DNA of 64,000 nucleotides, taken from Vulcanimicrobiota bacterium (GTDB taxonomy: Bacteria; Vulcanimicrobiota; Vulcanimicrobiia; Vulcanimicrobiales; Vulcanimicrobiaceae). A program made the translations under genes and the position numbers. This document shows, piece after piece, positions 32,986 to 41,848 of this stretch; the first letter of the stretch is position 1, and each line of letters starts with the position of its first letter. Under the pieces are notes generated by a model that saw only the letters and a list, made by a program, of their open reading frames with translations, ran no database searches and was not told the DNA's origin. The stretch is from contig JAAXCW010000003.1 of NCBI GenBank assembly GCA_013036095.1, forward strand, positions 62,001 to 126,000, in the 5' to 3' direction.

Positions 32986-34040
32986 TCTACGCATATTTCC
33001 TGGTTGCGATCGCCGTCATCGTCGTTGCGCAGCGTTTGCCGGGCGTGCGCGCCAAGCGCACGCTATTTTTGCTGCTCGGTGCCGTGCTCTTGTGCGCTCC
33101 GCTCTTCGATCGCAACGACGCGACCTTCAACGTGCTCGCGGACGCCGGCATTTTCGTGCTGCTGGCGCTCGGCCTGAACATCGTCGTCGGCTTTGCCGGG
33201 CTGCTCGATCTCGGATATGCGGCGTTCTTCGCGATCGGCGCTTACACGTACGCGATGATGGCCAGCCCGCAGTTTAGTCTGCATCTGCCGTTTTGGCTGC
33301 TGCTGTTTTTGGCGGCCGCATTTGCCGCGGTCTTCGGTATCATTTTGGGTGCGCCGACCCTACGATTGCGCGGAGATTACCTGGCCATCGTCACGCTGGG
33401 CTTCGGCGAAATCGTTCCGCAGATTTTTCAAAACCTTACCAAGTACACAGGCGGTCCAAACGGGATCGGTGCGCTTGATTTCCCTTCGTTTTTCGGACGC
33501 TCGTTCGGCCAGAATTCGATTCCATATTATTACGTTGTACTCGCTTTGATCGCGCTGGCGTTATTCTTCGCCTACAATTTGCGTGACAGCCGCCTTGGGC
33601 GCGCGTGGATGGCGATCCGCGAAGATGAGCTGGCCGCGCGTCACATGGGGATCAACACCACGGCCGTCAAGCTCGCCGCCTTCGCGCTGGGCGCGTCATT
33701 CAGCGGGTTGGCCGGGGTGGTCTTTGCCGCCAAACTGAGTCTAGTCTCGCCCGACCTCTTTCAATTTCAAGTGAGCGTGTTGATCGTTTCGATGCTCGTG
33801 CTGGGCGGAATGGGAAACATTCCGGGAGTCATCGTTGGGGCGCTGGTGCTGGTGCTCGTCAATAACGTTGTGCTGCCGCAAGCGAATACCATCGCCGCGA
33901 GCGCCGGTCTGCATGTGGATTTCGGCAACTACCATTTCTTTATCTACGGCGCGATCTTAGTCGGCATCATGCTTTTTCGGCCGGAGGGACTGCTGCCGAG
34001 CCGTCAGCGCAAAGAGGAGCTGCATCATGCTGCGGCTTGA
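32982..34040 (+). CDS. livM: branched-chain amino acid ABC transporter permease LivM
   Basis: A 352-residue polytopic protein. It has LNIVVGFAGLLDLGYAAFFAIGAYTYA, the LivM signature, and LRGDYLAIVTLGFGEIVPQIFQNL. The ATPase-coupling region RLGRAWMAIREDELAARHMGINT is near residue 205. It is the second channel subunit. The start overlaps livH (ATGA) and its end overlaps livG by 14 bases. Confidence 0.95.
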   Translation: MIYAYFLVAIAVIVVAQRLPGVRAKRTLFLLLGAVLLCAPLFDRNDATFNVLADAGIFVLLALGLNIVVGFAGLLDLGYAAFFAIGAYTYAMMASPQFSLHLPFWLLLFLAAAFAAVFGIILGAPTLRLRGDYLAIVTLGFGEIVPQIFQNLTKYTGGPNGIGALDFPSFFGRSFGQNSIPYYYVVLALIALALFFAYNLRDSRLGRAWMAIREDELAARHMGINTTAVKLAAFALGASFSGLAGVVFAAKLSLVSPDLFQFQVSVLIVSMLVLGGMGNIPGVIVGALVLVLVNNVVLPQANTIAASAGLHVDFGNYHFFIYGAILVGIMLFRPEGLLPSRQRKEELHHAAA

Positions 34041-34785
34041 GGGGGTCACAAAGCGGTTCGGCGAGCTGGTCGCTGTAAGCAATCTATCGCTGAACGTCCG
34101 TTCCGGAAGCATCTCGGCGATCATCGGTCCCAACGGCGCCGGAAAATCTACCGTCTTCAATATGGCCAGCGGCGTTTACCGGCCGAGCGCCGGTGAAATA
34201 TTCTTCGAAGATGCGCGTATTGACGGATGGCCGGCGCATCGCATCGCAGCCGCCGGCGTCGCGCGGACGTTTCAGAACATCAGGCTCTTTTCGTTCATGG
34301 CGGTAATCGATAACGTGCTCGCCGGGGAAGATGCGCATCTGCATGCGCGACTGTGGGATTCGCTCTTGCACACGCCGCGACAGCGACGTGAGGAGAAGGC
34401 AGCGCGCGAACGCGCCCGCGAGTTGCTGCGATTCGTGGGCCTCGAGGGCCTCGCTGAAACGTACGCTCGCAATCTGCCCTACGGTTCGCAGCGGCGGCTG
34501 GAAATCGCGCGCGCGTTGGCGAGCCGCCCCAAGTTGCTGCTGCTCGACGAGCCGGCCGCCGGCATGAATCCGCGCGAAAAGGGCGAGCTGGCGGATCTGG
34601 TCGCTGCAATTCGCGAGCGCGGGATCACCGTGCTGCTGATCGAGCACGACATGGGGCTGGTCATGCGCGTCAGCGATGAGATAACGGTGCTCGACTACGG
34701 CGAAAGGATAGCGTCCGGCAAACCGGCGGAGATTCGCAACGACCCGCGCGTCATTGCGGCTTATCTGGGAACTGCCGTAGCGTGA
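34027..34785 (+). CDS. livG: branched-chain amino acid ABC transporter ATPase LivG
   Basis: A 252-residue ATPase. It has Walker A GPNGAGKST near residue 36, GVARTFQNIRLFSFM (Q loop), the signature NLPYGSQRRLEIARAL and Walker B LLLLDEPAAGMNPREK, with the LivG-specific AAGMNP. Switch His is in LIEHDMGLVM. It powers import with LivF. The start lies inside livM, and the stop overlaps the livF GTG. Confidence 0.95.
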   Translation: MLRLEGVTKRFGELVAVSNLSLNVRSGSISAIIGPNGAGKSTVFNMASGVYRPSAGEIFFEDARIDGWPAHRIAAAGVARTFQNIRLFSFMAVIDNVLAGEDAHLHARLWDSLLHTPRQRREEKAARERARELLRFVGLEGLAETYARNLPYGSQRRLEIARALASRPKLLLLDEPAAGMNPREKGELADLVAAIRERGITVLLIEHDMGLVMRVSDEITVLDYGERIASGKPAEIRNDPRVIAAYLGTAVA

Positions 34786-35516
34786 GCCCTTCGTCAGGCT
34801 CAGGACAGGCTTTTCTTGAGGTTCGCGATCTCAGCGTCGCGTACGGCGGTATCCGCGCGCTGCGCGATGTTTCGCTACGCGTGGAAGAGGGCGAGATCGT
34901 CGCGCTGCTCGGTTCAAACGGCGCCGGCAAGACGACGACGCTGCGCGCGATCAGCGGACTCGTTCCCTACGCCGGTTCGGTGACATTTGACGGCAACGAT
35001 CTGCGCAAATGTTCGCCCGACCAAATTGTGCGGCTAGGCTTAGGACACGCGCCGGAGGGTCGCCGTGTTTTTACGCGCATGACGGTTCGCGAAAATCTTG
35101 CGCTTGGTGCGTATACGGTTCGTTCGAATAGCGAGATTGAGCGGCGGTTGGCATTCGTCATCGACAACTTTCCGCGGCTCGAGGAGCGCCTCTCTCAATC
35201 AGCAGGCACGCTGTCGGGAGGCGAGCAGCAAATGCTGGCGATCGGGCGCGCGCTCATGAGTGCACCGCGCTTGCTGATGCTCGATGAGCCGTCATTGGGG
35301 CTCGCACCAATTATCGTTCAAACAATTTTCAGCGTCATCAAGTTATTGAACGCGAATGGCACGACCATTCTCTTGGTAGAGCAAAACGCGCAACAGGCTT
35401 TGCGCATCGCAAATCGGGGCTACGTCTTGGAGACCGGCGAAATGCGCTTCGAAGATACCGGCACCGCATTATTGGAGAACCCGGCTGTAGCAGAGGCCTA
35501 TTTGGGTAGCCTCTAG
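34782..35516 (+). CDS. livF: branched-chain amino acid ABC transporter ATPase LivF
   Basis: A 244-residue ATPase. It has LSVAYGGIRALRDVSL, Walker A GSNGAGKTT near residue 46, the LivF-type GLGHAPEGRRVFTRMTVRENL, signature LSGGEQQMLAIGRAL and Walker B LLMLDEPSLGLAP. The first dozen residues (SPSSGSGQAF) are unlike the family and are encoded by a half-copy of the dispersed repeat. The homologous part starts at FLEVRDLSV. The GTG start overlaps livG by 4 bases, so the repeat lies within the translated region. Confidence 0.94.
   Translation: MSPSSGSGQAFLEVRDLSVAYGGIRALRDVSLRVEEGEIVALLGSNGAGKTTTLRAISGLVPYAGSVTFDGNDLRKCSPDQIVRLGLGHAPEGRRVFTRMTVRENLALGAYTVRSNSEIERRLAFVIDNFPRLEERLSQSAGTLSGGEQQMLAIGRALMSAPRLLMLDEPSLGLAPIIVQTIFSVIKLLNANGTTILLVEQNAQQALRIANRGYVLETGEMRFEDTGTALLENPAVAEAYLGSL
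34787..34811 (-). repeat. dispersed repeat, copy 5 (half-copy) at the start of livF
   Basis: CCTTCGTCAGGCTCAGGACAGG, the compact CTTCG-x-CAGGCTCAGGA form of the repeat core without hairpins. It is read as residues 3-10 of LivF. Confidence 0.65.
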
Positions 35517-35532
35517 CTATCGGCAAGCTGGA

Positions 35533-35919
35533 ATGTTTGTAAGATTTGTTGTTTTCGAGCGCGACTCCGATTCGGGCGTACACCAAGGGCTATTCCAAGC
35601 TGTGGCCGCCCTTCGCAGATCGGGCAAAATAATCAAATCTGATGATGACCGCGTTGTCGTTATCCGCGAATGGTTTAACGAGAACCTCGAAAGGCCGTTG
35701 CGTTTTAATCGGTCGCGGAAGCCCAATCGAAAGAAAAAAGCGATCAGTTGGTTTAAGAGCGGCGCGAGACGGTATCTCTCAAAGATTCGCGAGCTTCAGA
35801 TCATTCTAGAATCGTATGGAATGCATGTCGCGATGGTGAAGACAAGACGGCCCGGCTACATTCTTTACGAGGACGAGTTTCAGGTCACGGCCGAACCGTT
35901 TCGGGACACCGCTACTTAA
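35533..35919 (+). CDS. conserved-looking hypothetical protein
   Basis: A 128-residue basic protein starting MFVRFVVFERDSDSGVHQGLF. It has AAxALRRSGKI, then a central REWFNENLERPLRF and an Arg/Lys-rich stretch. The C-terminal RPGYILYEDEFQVTAEPFRDT is well structured. I do not recognise a named family, but the even residue spacing and the run of conserved-type motifs argue for a real gene. It follows livF by 16 bases and may be read on the same transcript. A repeat copy lies directly after it. Confidence 0.7.
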   Translation: MFVRFVVFERDSDSGVHQGLFQAVAALRRSGKIIKSDDDRVVVIREWFNENLERPLRFNRSRKPNRKKKAISWFKSGARRYLSKIRELQIILESYGMHVAMVKTRRPGYILYEDEFQVTAEPFRDTAT

Positions 35920-35933
35920 CCAAGTTCTGCGAG

Positions 35934-36017
35934 CGGGCCTCGACTACGCTCGCCGTCCTTCGCCCTTCGGGAAACTCAGGATGACCTGGCGCCTAATGGC
36001 GCCCGCTCAGGATGACA
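35934..36017 (-). repeat. dispersed repeat, copy 6 (composite)
   Basis: On the minus strand: TGTCATCCTGAGC with a GGCGCC hairpin, a second GTCATCCTGAG with a CCCGAAGGG hairpin, then CGAAGGAC and GTCGAGGCCC. Two starts are stacked, as in copy 1. It separates two convergent genes. Confidence 0.85.
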
Positions 36018-36038
36018 TGAGAAAAGCGACGCCCAGAG

Positions 36039-36791
36039 CTAGAAGTGCGTGTTCGTCGACCGCATCAGCCCGCCGAACTGTTCGCGCGCCACTTCATAGC
36101 ACTCGCAGGATGCGCCCTCAAGTCCCTCGCGATCGAGAATCGTGATAACGCCACGTGCGTAGCGAATGAAGCCGGCTTGCTGCAACGTGCCCGCCGCAAT
36201 GGTGACGCCGGAGCGCTGCGTACCGAGCATCATCGCAAGATATTCGTGCGTCAGCCCTATTTCATTTGTTCCGACACGGTCCTGGGTCATAAGTAGCCAC
36301 CGGGCGCAGCGTTCGTAAACGTTGTGAAGCCGGTTGCACGCGGCGAGCTGGCCGAGCATGTTCACGTACGCTTGCACGTATCGGTCGAGCAAGTGACCGA
36401 ACTTCTGGTTCGCTCGAAGCGACTGGAAAACGTCCGCGCCGATCTTTAGTGCCGTCCCTCCAACCTGACAGTAGGACTCATTCGCCGTCGTCGTTGCGCC
36501 TAAGAGCAAGGGTATGGCCGAGCAGCCTTCCCGGCCAACCGTGCCGACCTCGATGGCGTTGCCGTCCCTCATGCGCGTGACGATCGAGAGCACACAGTCA
36601 AACGGAAAGAAGACTTCGCTAATCCTTTCGTTTGGCTGATAGATCCGGTCCCGAACCGCGAGATCTACCAATTCGGCGCCGTCCAGAACGGTCGCCGTTT
36701 CGCGCGGATCCAAACCATGAAGGATGGCATTCATCGCGAGGTGGCGCGGGGTCGCCGCTGGGGAGTCTACAGGCGTTACTGATTTTCGCAC
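36039..36791 (-). CDS. Crp/Fnr-family transcriptional regulator
   Basis: A 250-residue protein. The N-terminal cyclic-nucleotide-binding-like beta roll shows YQPNERISEVFFPFDCVLSIVT and EVGTVGREGCSAIPLLLG. The C-terminal helix-turn-helix is LTHEYLAMMLGTQRSGVTIAAGTLQQAGFIRYARGVI. No Fnr-type Cys cluster is seen at the N-terminus. The subgroup (EGxxAxxLLLG) is common in soil bacteria, with unknown effector. The GTG start is used. A TGTGT-N5-ACACA palindrome about 57 bases upstream may be its own operator. Confidence 0.87.
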   Translation of the reverse strand: MRKSVTPVDSPAATPRHLAMNAILHGLDPRETATVLDGAELVDLAVRDRIYQPNERISEVFFPFDCVLSIVTRMRDGNAIEVGTVGREGCSAIPLLLGATTTANESYCQVGGTALKIGADVFQSLRANQKFGHLLDRYVQAYVNMLGQLAACNRLHNVYERCARWLLMTQDRVGTNEIGLTHEYLAMMLGTQRSGVTIAAGTLQQAGFIRYARGVITILDREGLEGASCECYEVAREQFGGLMRSTNTHF

Positions 36792-36847
36792 TTTTCTTCA
36801 TCCATGATGCTAGGGCTACATTTAGGCGTGCGCCGGGCTCCGTTCCT

Positions 36848-36862
36848 TGTGTTAAAAACACA
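36848..36862. promoter_or_regulatory. possible Crp/Fnr-type operator
   Basis: A perfect inverted repeat TGTGT-TAAAA-ACACA in the gap between the regulator gene and the divergent stalk-domain gene. The shape fits Crp/Fnr-type sites, though the classical spacing is slightly different. Control of either gene is inference. Confidence 0.35.
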
Positions 36863-37025
36863 CGATAAGTAAGCACTTGGTTAAAAATGCGCAGACGCTT
36901 TTCGGCGGTCAGTCCATACTAGGCATATATGGCAAGCGGAATTCGTCGTGCATCTCTCATGTCACGCGCTGGCCAGAAAGTTTCCGGTCTTTTTTGGTGA
37001 TGTGCTATTGGAATTTAGGTGAGCA

Positions 37026-38297
37026 ATGGTAAGTAAGACGATGTATGTGGCGGCAGCGATGCTTCTGGCTTTGCTGCTGGGCGGGTTTCCGTCTGCGGCT
37101 CGCGCAGGAGCCGCTCAAGTAGCGCAGGCATCTCCTGCACCTCCGCCCGCCTTCGGCACTCCGCCCTCGGGCGAAATTCCAATTCTTTACAATGACCACA
37201 CTGTCTACGCTAAGCCCGATGTTCTGAAACAAGGTCGCGTCCTTGCCGCCTTGGTGAAGAACGGTCAGATCTACGTGCCGCTGCGCAGCATGTTCGAACA
37301 GATGGGTGCCACGGTCTCGGCATCGGCCGACGGCAAAACGGTAACCGCCACGAAGAGCGGCGCAACCGTTTCGGTCACGCTCGATAAACCCGAAGTCGTC
37401 ATCAATGGCGAAACGCGGCCGCTCGACGTGCCTCCCATCCTTTATAAGGGCATCTTGCTCGTTCCGGTGCGCGTGATCTCCGAAGGCATGGGCGCCTACG
37501 TGCAATGGGTTCCCACAAGACGGCTGGTCGTCGTGCGTTACATTCCGCCGACGCCGCCGCCGACACCGGCGCCCACCGCTGCCCCAACGATCGCTCCTGT
37601 GCCGACACCGGTGCCGACCGAACCGCCCTATACGATGTTCGTTCAAGCCGCCGTCGGCCATCATATGAACTACAATGAGTTCTCGGCCGGTCAATACTGC
37701 CGCTCGCTCTTGGCAGCGGCTGCTATCGCATTTAGAAATTCGCCGTTTGCCGTCAAAGTCGATTACCGCTTGGATTCGTATGTCACCAGCGATAATCTGA
37801 CCGATCTCAACGGCAACCATTTCACGAAGTTCAGCACGATCGACGGCGGCTCGGCTTACACTCCCGTATTCATGGCGCGGCAAAGCAGCCTGGATGCGCG
37901 TTTGGAGTATAAAATCGCCGATCCGCGGATCTACATCGGCGCCGGCTACCTGCAAACCTCGACCAACTACGGCTATCCGAAGCTGACCGGGGTCGGCGTC
38001 GGAATCGAAAAACTTCCCGACCTTACCAAGGGGATCAGTTTCTTCGGCTCCGCGTTCTACTACCCGTCGGCAAGCGGCACGTACACGATCGCTAATGCGG
38101 CGAGCGCGAACAACGGCAAGTCTTATCGCCAGCAATTCGCGATCACGAAATACGATATCGGCCTCGCTCTCGTCTTAGAGCACTTCCCAGTCTATCTCTA
38201 TGGCGGGTTCAGCGCGGACCAGTATCAAGTGAAGCAAAACGCACCAATCGGTCAAACCCATAACGGTCCGTACATCGGGCTCGGAGTGAAGATCTAG
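37026..38297 (+). CDS. stalk-domain (copper amine oxidase N-like) protein with C-terminal beta-barrel-like region
   Basis: A 423-residue exported protein. It has a signal peptide (MYVAAAMLLALLLGGFPSAARA), then a copper-amine-oxidase-N/stalk domain (residues about 50-175: VKNGQIYVPLRSMFEQMGATVS and LVPVRVISEGMGAYVQW). A Pro/Thr linker (about 178-202) follows. The last 215 residues are alternating aromatic and small strands ending in YIGLGVKI, as in outer membrane or autotransporter-like barrels. It could anchor or bind the envelope surface. It is followed 1 base later by the ice-binding protein gene. Confidence 0.75.
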   Translation: MVSKTMYVAAAMLLALLLGGFPSAARAGAAQVAQASPAPPPAFGTPPSGEIPILYNDHTVYAKPDVLKQGRVLAALVKNGQIYVPLRSMFEQMGATVSASADGKTVTATKSGATVSVTLDKPEVVINGETRPLDVPPILYKGILLVPVRVISEGMGAYVQWVPTRRLVVVRYIPPTPPPTPAPTAAPTIAPVPTPVPTEPPYTMFVQAAVGHHMNYNEFSAGQYCRSLLAAAAIAFRNSPFAVKVDYRLDSYVTSDNLTDLNGNHFTKFSTIDGGSAYTPVFMARQSSLDARLEYKIADPRIYIGAGYLQTSTNYGYPKLTGVGVGIEKLPDLTKGISFFGSAFYYPSASGTYTIANAASANNGKSYRQQFAITKYDIGLALVLEHFPVYLYGGFSADQYQVKQNAPIGQTHNGPYIGLGVKI

Positions 38298-38298
38298 A

Positions 38299-39273
38299 AT
38301 GATGAACATGAAAAAAACTCCGCGCTTTCTACACGCTTTGCGCCTGGCTGCGCTCGTTATTCTGATCGCGCCCGCGGCGCTGGCCGCTTGCAGCGGCGGG
38401 AGCGGCGGATGCGGCAGCAATTGCACCGTGCCGGCTTTTAATGCGCCGGCAACGGGCGCGCCCGGCCCGGTTATCACGCCGACGCCGACGCCGACGCCGG
38501 TACCGACACCGACTCCGACCATTGCCCCATTGGTGGCGTGCAGCCAAGGCGTTGGCGGAAATAACATCGTATTGGGACCGGCGCTAGCGCCATTCGCAGT
38601 GCTGGCCGGCTCTACAATCACCAACGTCGGTAATACACTCGTGACATTTGGTCCCGGCGCGGTTACGGGCAGTACCAATGACGATCTCATGGGCGTCTCG
38701 CCGGGAAGCGCAGTCACGGGATTCTATCCGCCTGGAACCGACACGGACGGCCCGAACGCCATCTACGCTGCCGGCTTTAATACGAACACCGCGGTACCGC
38801 TGGCTGCCCAAAATGCCCTCACGACCGCCTATAACGCCGCCGCCGGAAAGCCGGCGACGAACACTGTTGCGGGGGACCTGGGCGGGCTAGTCCTGCCGGC
38901 GGGCGTCTACAAATCGACTTCGACGCTTGCGATTGCGTCTGGAAACCTCACGCTCGACGGCGGCGGCAACCCGCAAAGCGTCTTCATCTTCCAGATCGCA
39001 TCCGCGCTAACGACTGTTCTGAACGGGTCAGCCGGCGGCAACGTGATCCTGCAAAATGGCGCCAGCGCTTGCAATATCTATTGGCAGGTCGGCAGTTCAG
39101 CGACGCTCGGAGGCGCAACCTTCAGCGGGAATGTATTGGCGTTCTCGTCAATCACGATAAACGCCACGACGTTCAATGGCCGGGCACTAGCCGGTGGTGC
39201 TTCGTTGGGAACGGGCGCGGTTTCAATTCCCGTCATCGGTGGTTCGCGCATTACAAACCCCGGCGGCTCATAA
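38299..39273 (+). CDS. DUF3494 ice-binding-like lipoprotein
   Basis: A 324-residue protein with a lipoprotein-like signal (LVILIAPAALAACSGG) and a Pro/Thr repeat linker (TPTPTPTPVPTPTPT, residues about 58-75). The following DUF3494 domain shows LGPALAPFAVLAGSTITNVGN, GVSPGSAVTGFYPPG, GLVLPAGVYKSTSTL and IYWQVGSSATLGGATFSGNVLA. This is the ice-binding/antifreeze-like beta-solenoid fold, found in cold-adapted microbes and also as an adhesin. It follows the barrel protein directly, so both are probably surface proteins of one operon ending at the terminator near 39.3 kb. Confidence 0.88.
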   Translation: MMNMKKTPRFLHALRLAALVILIAPAALAACSGGSGGCGSNCTVPAFNAPATGAPGPVITPTPTPTPVPTPTPTIAPLVACSQGVGGNNIVLGPALAPFAVLAGSTITNVGNTLVTFGPGAVTGSTNDDLMGVSPGSAVTGFYPPGTDTDGPNAIYAAGFNTNTAVPLAAQNALTTAYNAAAGKPATNTVAGDLGGLVLPAGVYKSTSTLAIASGNLTLDGGGNPQSVFIFQIASALTTVLNGSAGGNVILQNGASACNIYWQVGSSATLGGATFSGNVLAFSSITINATTFNGRALAGGASLGTGAVSIPVIGGSRITNPGGS

Positions 39274-39307
39274 GCGGCCAAGATCAGTTTCGATCCTTCT
39301 CGGGTTT

Positions 39308-39338
39308 GGCGGCCCACGCTAAGGGGCCGCCTTTTTTT
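39308..39338 (+). terminator. Rho-independent terminator after the ice-binding gene
   Basis: The arms GGCGGCCC and GGGCCGCC are followed by eight T residues. The end overlaps the stop codon of the convergent nagA gene. Confidence 0.9.
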
Positions 39339-40485
39339 ATGCCGCGGCGGGTGCGAAAACGTCGCCGAAAACGGTGGTCCCGCCGACCATCGTGCCGATG
39401 ACGTTGAATTCGGCGTCCCAGAACGAGAGATCTGCGCGTGCCCCCGGAGCGACGCGCCCCATCTCGCGATCGAGTGCGAGAAGTTTTGCGGGCGCGTGCG
39501 TTGCGGCGACGATTGCTTTTGCAAACGGCAGCTCGGTGTAAGCCATGAAGTTGCGTACGGCGTCGTCCATGCGCAGCGCACTGCCGGCGATCGTGCCGTC
39601 CTCAGCACGCATCACGCCGCCTGAAATGTGGTAGCCCGGCCCCGCTGACGGCATGATATCGCTAGCAAGAATCAGGCGCTCGTGCAGGGTTCGGTACAGC
39701 AGATCGACCATGACCGGCGCGACGTGAATGCCGTCGCAGATGACTTGCACCGTCGTGCGGCCGTCTTGAATGAAGGCCGCCAGAATAGACGGATCGCGAT
39801 GGTCGAGCGGCGGCATCGCGTTGAACGCGTGCGTCAGCGAGCGAAAGCCCAAGCCGATGGCGAGCATGCCTTCGCGATAGCGCGCCGCGGTGTGGCCGGC
39901 CGAACAGACGATGCCGTGTTCCATGAAAAACCGCGCCGCGTCGGAGACGCCGTCGACTTCGGGCGCCATGGTGACCATCAGGCACGCGCCTTTACACGAC
40001 TCAACGAGCGCCCGCGTTCGCTCGCGCGTCGCCGGCAAGATCCATTGCTGCTGATGCACGCGCCGGAACTTTGGATTGAGAAACGGCCCCTCGAAATGAA
40101 TGCCCAGGCACCGGGCGCCGCGCGGTAGATCCTCTTCGAGTTGGTGAGCCGCTTCCACAACTTCTCCCGCCGCGTGAAGCATAGACTCCCACGGTGCCGT
40201 CATGATGCCGGCCAGGAAAGCGGTCGTGCCTTGCCGCGCATATTCCACGGCTGCAACGGGAACCGCGTAGCCTTGATCGCGATTGAACAAGAATTCGCCG
40301 GCGCCGTTGGTATGGATATCGATCAAGCCCGGCGCGATGCGCGTGCCGGCAGGCAAACGATGATCGGTCGGGCCGCCGGCGGGCAAAATGCCCGTGATGT
40401 GACCGTTTTCCACGGCGATGCGCCCCTCAAGCGATGAACCGTCGCCGATAGCAATCTCGGCCGGCCCAAGAACGAACGCATTCAC
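39337..40485 (-). CDS. nagA: N-acetylglucosamine-6-phosphate deacetylase
   Basis: A 382-residue amidohydrolase. It has PGLIDIHTNGAGEF near residue 53 (metal), GIHFEGPFLNPKF (metal Glu), CSAGHTAARYREG and LTHAFNAMPPLDHR (His ligands), and the catalytic Asp in LASDIMPSAG. It removes acetyl from GlcNAc-6-P in the cytoplasm, in cell-wall or chitin recycling. The GTG start overlaps the phosphomannomutase stop (GTGA), so the two are co-translated. The nagB deaminase is not adjacent. Confidence 0.92.
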   Translation of the reverse strand: MNAFVLGPAEIAIGDGSSLEGRIAVENGHITGILPAGGPTDHRLPAGTRIAPGLIDIHTNGAGEFLFNRDQGYAVPVAAVEYARQGTTAFLAGIMTAPWESMLHAAGEVVEAAHQLEEDLPRGARCLGIHFEGPFLNPKFRRVHQQQWILPATRERTRALVESCKGACLMVTMAPEVDGVSDAARFFMEHGIVCSAGHTAARYREGMLAIGLGFRSLTHAFNAMPPLDHRDPSILAAFIQDGRTTVQVICDGIHVAPVMVDLLYRTLHERLILASDIMPSAGPGYHISGGVMRAEDGTIAGSALRMDDAVRNFMAYTELPFAKAIVAATHAPAKLLALDREMGRVAPGARADLSFWDAEFNVIGTMVGGTTVFGDVFAPAAA

Positions 40486-41831
40486 GAGCGTATCAATCCT
40501 AACGCCTCGTCACGGTGCTTCTCCATGAGTGTGCGCGTGTCGCCTTCAACGTTGAGTCTCAGCAGCGGCTCCGTGTTTGAAGGGCGCACGTTCAACCACC
40601 AGTCCGGATAGGAAACTGTTACGCCGTCCAAATGATCGACCTCGGCACCCTTGTAAAATTCTTCGATCTCCCGCATTTTACCCGCGACGTCTTTGACCAC
40701 CGTGTTAATCTCCCCCGACCGGAAACGAGCGTCGATTGGCGTGATGAATTCGCTTACCGGCTTGACGGTTTCGCTGAAGAGTTCCAGGCACTGCATCAGC
40801 GCGATCATTCCCGAGTCGGCGTACCAATTATCGCGGAAGTAGAAGTGCCCGCTGTGCTCGCCCCCGAAAACGACGTCTTTCTCGCGCATCGTCTGCTTGA
40901 TGAGCGAATGCCCCACTTGGGAGCGAATGGGAATCCCGCCGTTTGCCTTGATGAGCTCGGGAACGCTACGGCTGCAAATGAGATTGTACAGAATCTTGCT
41001 GCCGGGGTAGCGCTTGAGGGTGTTGAGGGCTACGAGCGCCGTAACGGTGCTGCCGTCGATAAGGTCGCCTTTCTCGTCGACGATGAACATGCGGTCCGCG
41101 TCGCCGTCAAAGGCAGCTCCGAGATCGCAGCTGTGTTTACGCACGGCGGCCTGCAGGTCGATCATGTTTTCGGGTTCGATCGGGCTGGCCGGATGATTCG
41201 GAAAACTACCGTTGAGTTCGAAGTAGAGCGGCACGACCTCGCAGGGCAAGTGCTTGAAGACGTGCGGTACGGTTTCGCCCGCCATGCCGTTTCCGGCGTC
41301 GATCGCGATTTTGAACGGTTTGATCTTTGCGGGCTCGATGAACGAGAGGCAGTGTATCGCGAATTCATCTAAAATGTTGCGGCGCGTGATCTGTCCCCGG
41401 GCTGCGGCGGCCGGCGGCGGCAGATTTCCAGACGCAATCTGATCGCGAATCTGCGCGAGCCCCGTATCCAGTGAAATCGCTTGGGCCTGCGAGCCCGTAA
41501 ACTTCATGCCGTTATAGTTGGCGGGATTGTGCGATGCGGTGATCATGACGCCGCCGTCAAGCCCGTATTTGCCGACTGCGAAGTAGAGCGCGTCGGTCGA
41601 AACGCGGCCTACGTCGAGTACGTTTCCGCCCGCTTCCGATGCGCCGCGCGCAAATGCCTCGAAAAGGCTGTTGCCGGAGTCGCGCATGTCGCGCCCGACG
41701 GCGACGTTCTTCGCTTTGAGGAGCGGAATGAAGCAGCGTCCGATTTTGTAGGCCAGGTCGTCGTTGAGTTGGTCGGGATAGATGCCGCGTACGTCATAAC
41801 TTTTAAAGATGGCCAGCGACCACGTCGGCAT
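40482..41831 (-). CDS. manB: phosphomannomutase/phosphoglucomutase
   Basis: A 449-residue alpha-D-phosphohexomutase. It has KSYDVRGIYPDQLN at the N-terminus, the catalytic phosphoserine in ITASHNPANYNG near residue 104, metal loop DGDADRMF, sugar loop GGEHSGHFYFRD and phosphate-binding RPSNTEPLLRLNVE. It interconverts hexose-6-P and hexose-1-P for sugar nucleotides. The gene is co-translated with nagA. Its start is 17 bases from the start of the divergent secreted-protein gene, which is a very small gap. Confidence 0.92.
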   Translation of the reverse strand: MPTWSLAIFKSYDVRGIYPDQLNDDLAYKIGRCFIPLLKAKNVAVGRDMRDSGNSLFEAFARGASEAGGNVLDVGRVSTDALYFAVGKYGLDGGVMITASHNPANYNGMKFTGSQAQAISLDTGLAQIRDQIASGNLPPPAAAARGQITRRNILDEFAIHCLSFIEPAKIKPFKIAIDAGNGMAGETVPHVFKHLPCEVVPLYFELNGSFPNHPASPIEPENMIDLQAAVRKHSCDLGAAFDGDADRMFIVDEKGDLIDGSTVTALVALNTLKRYPGSKILYNLICSRSVPELIKANGGIPIRSQVGHSLIKQTMREKDVVFGGEHSGHFYFRDNWYADSGMIALMQCLELFSETVKPVSEFITPIDARFRSGEINTVVKDVAGKMREIEEFYKGAEVDHLDGVTVSYPDWWLNVRPSNTEPLLRLNVEGDTRTLMEKHRDEALGLIRS

Positions 41832-41848
41832 GATCTGCCCGTTCGGAG

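Noticed and set aside
38470-38530. CRISPR-like or minisatellite array in the ice-binding gene
   Set aside because: The ACGCCG/CCGACG repetition only encodes the Pro/Thr linker; there are no spacers.
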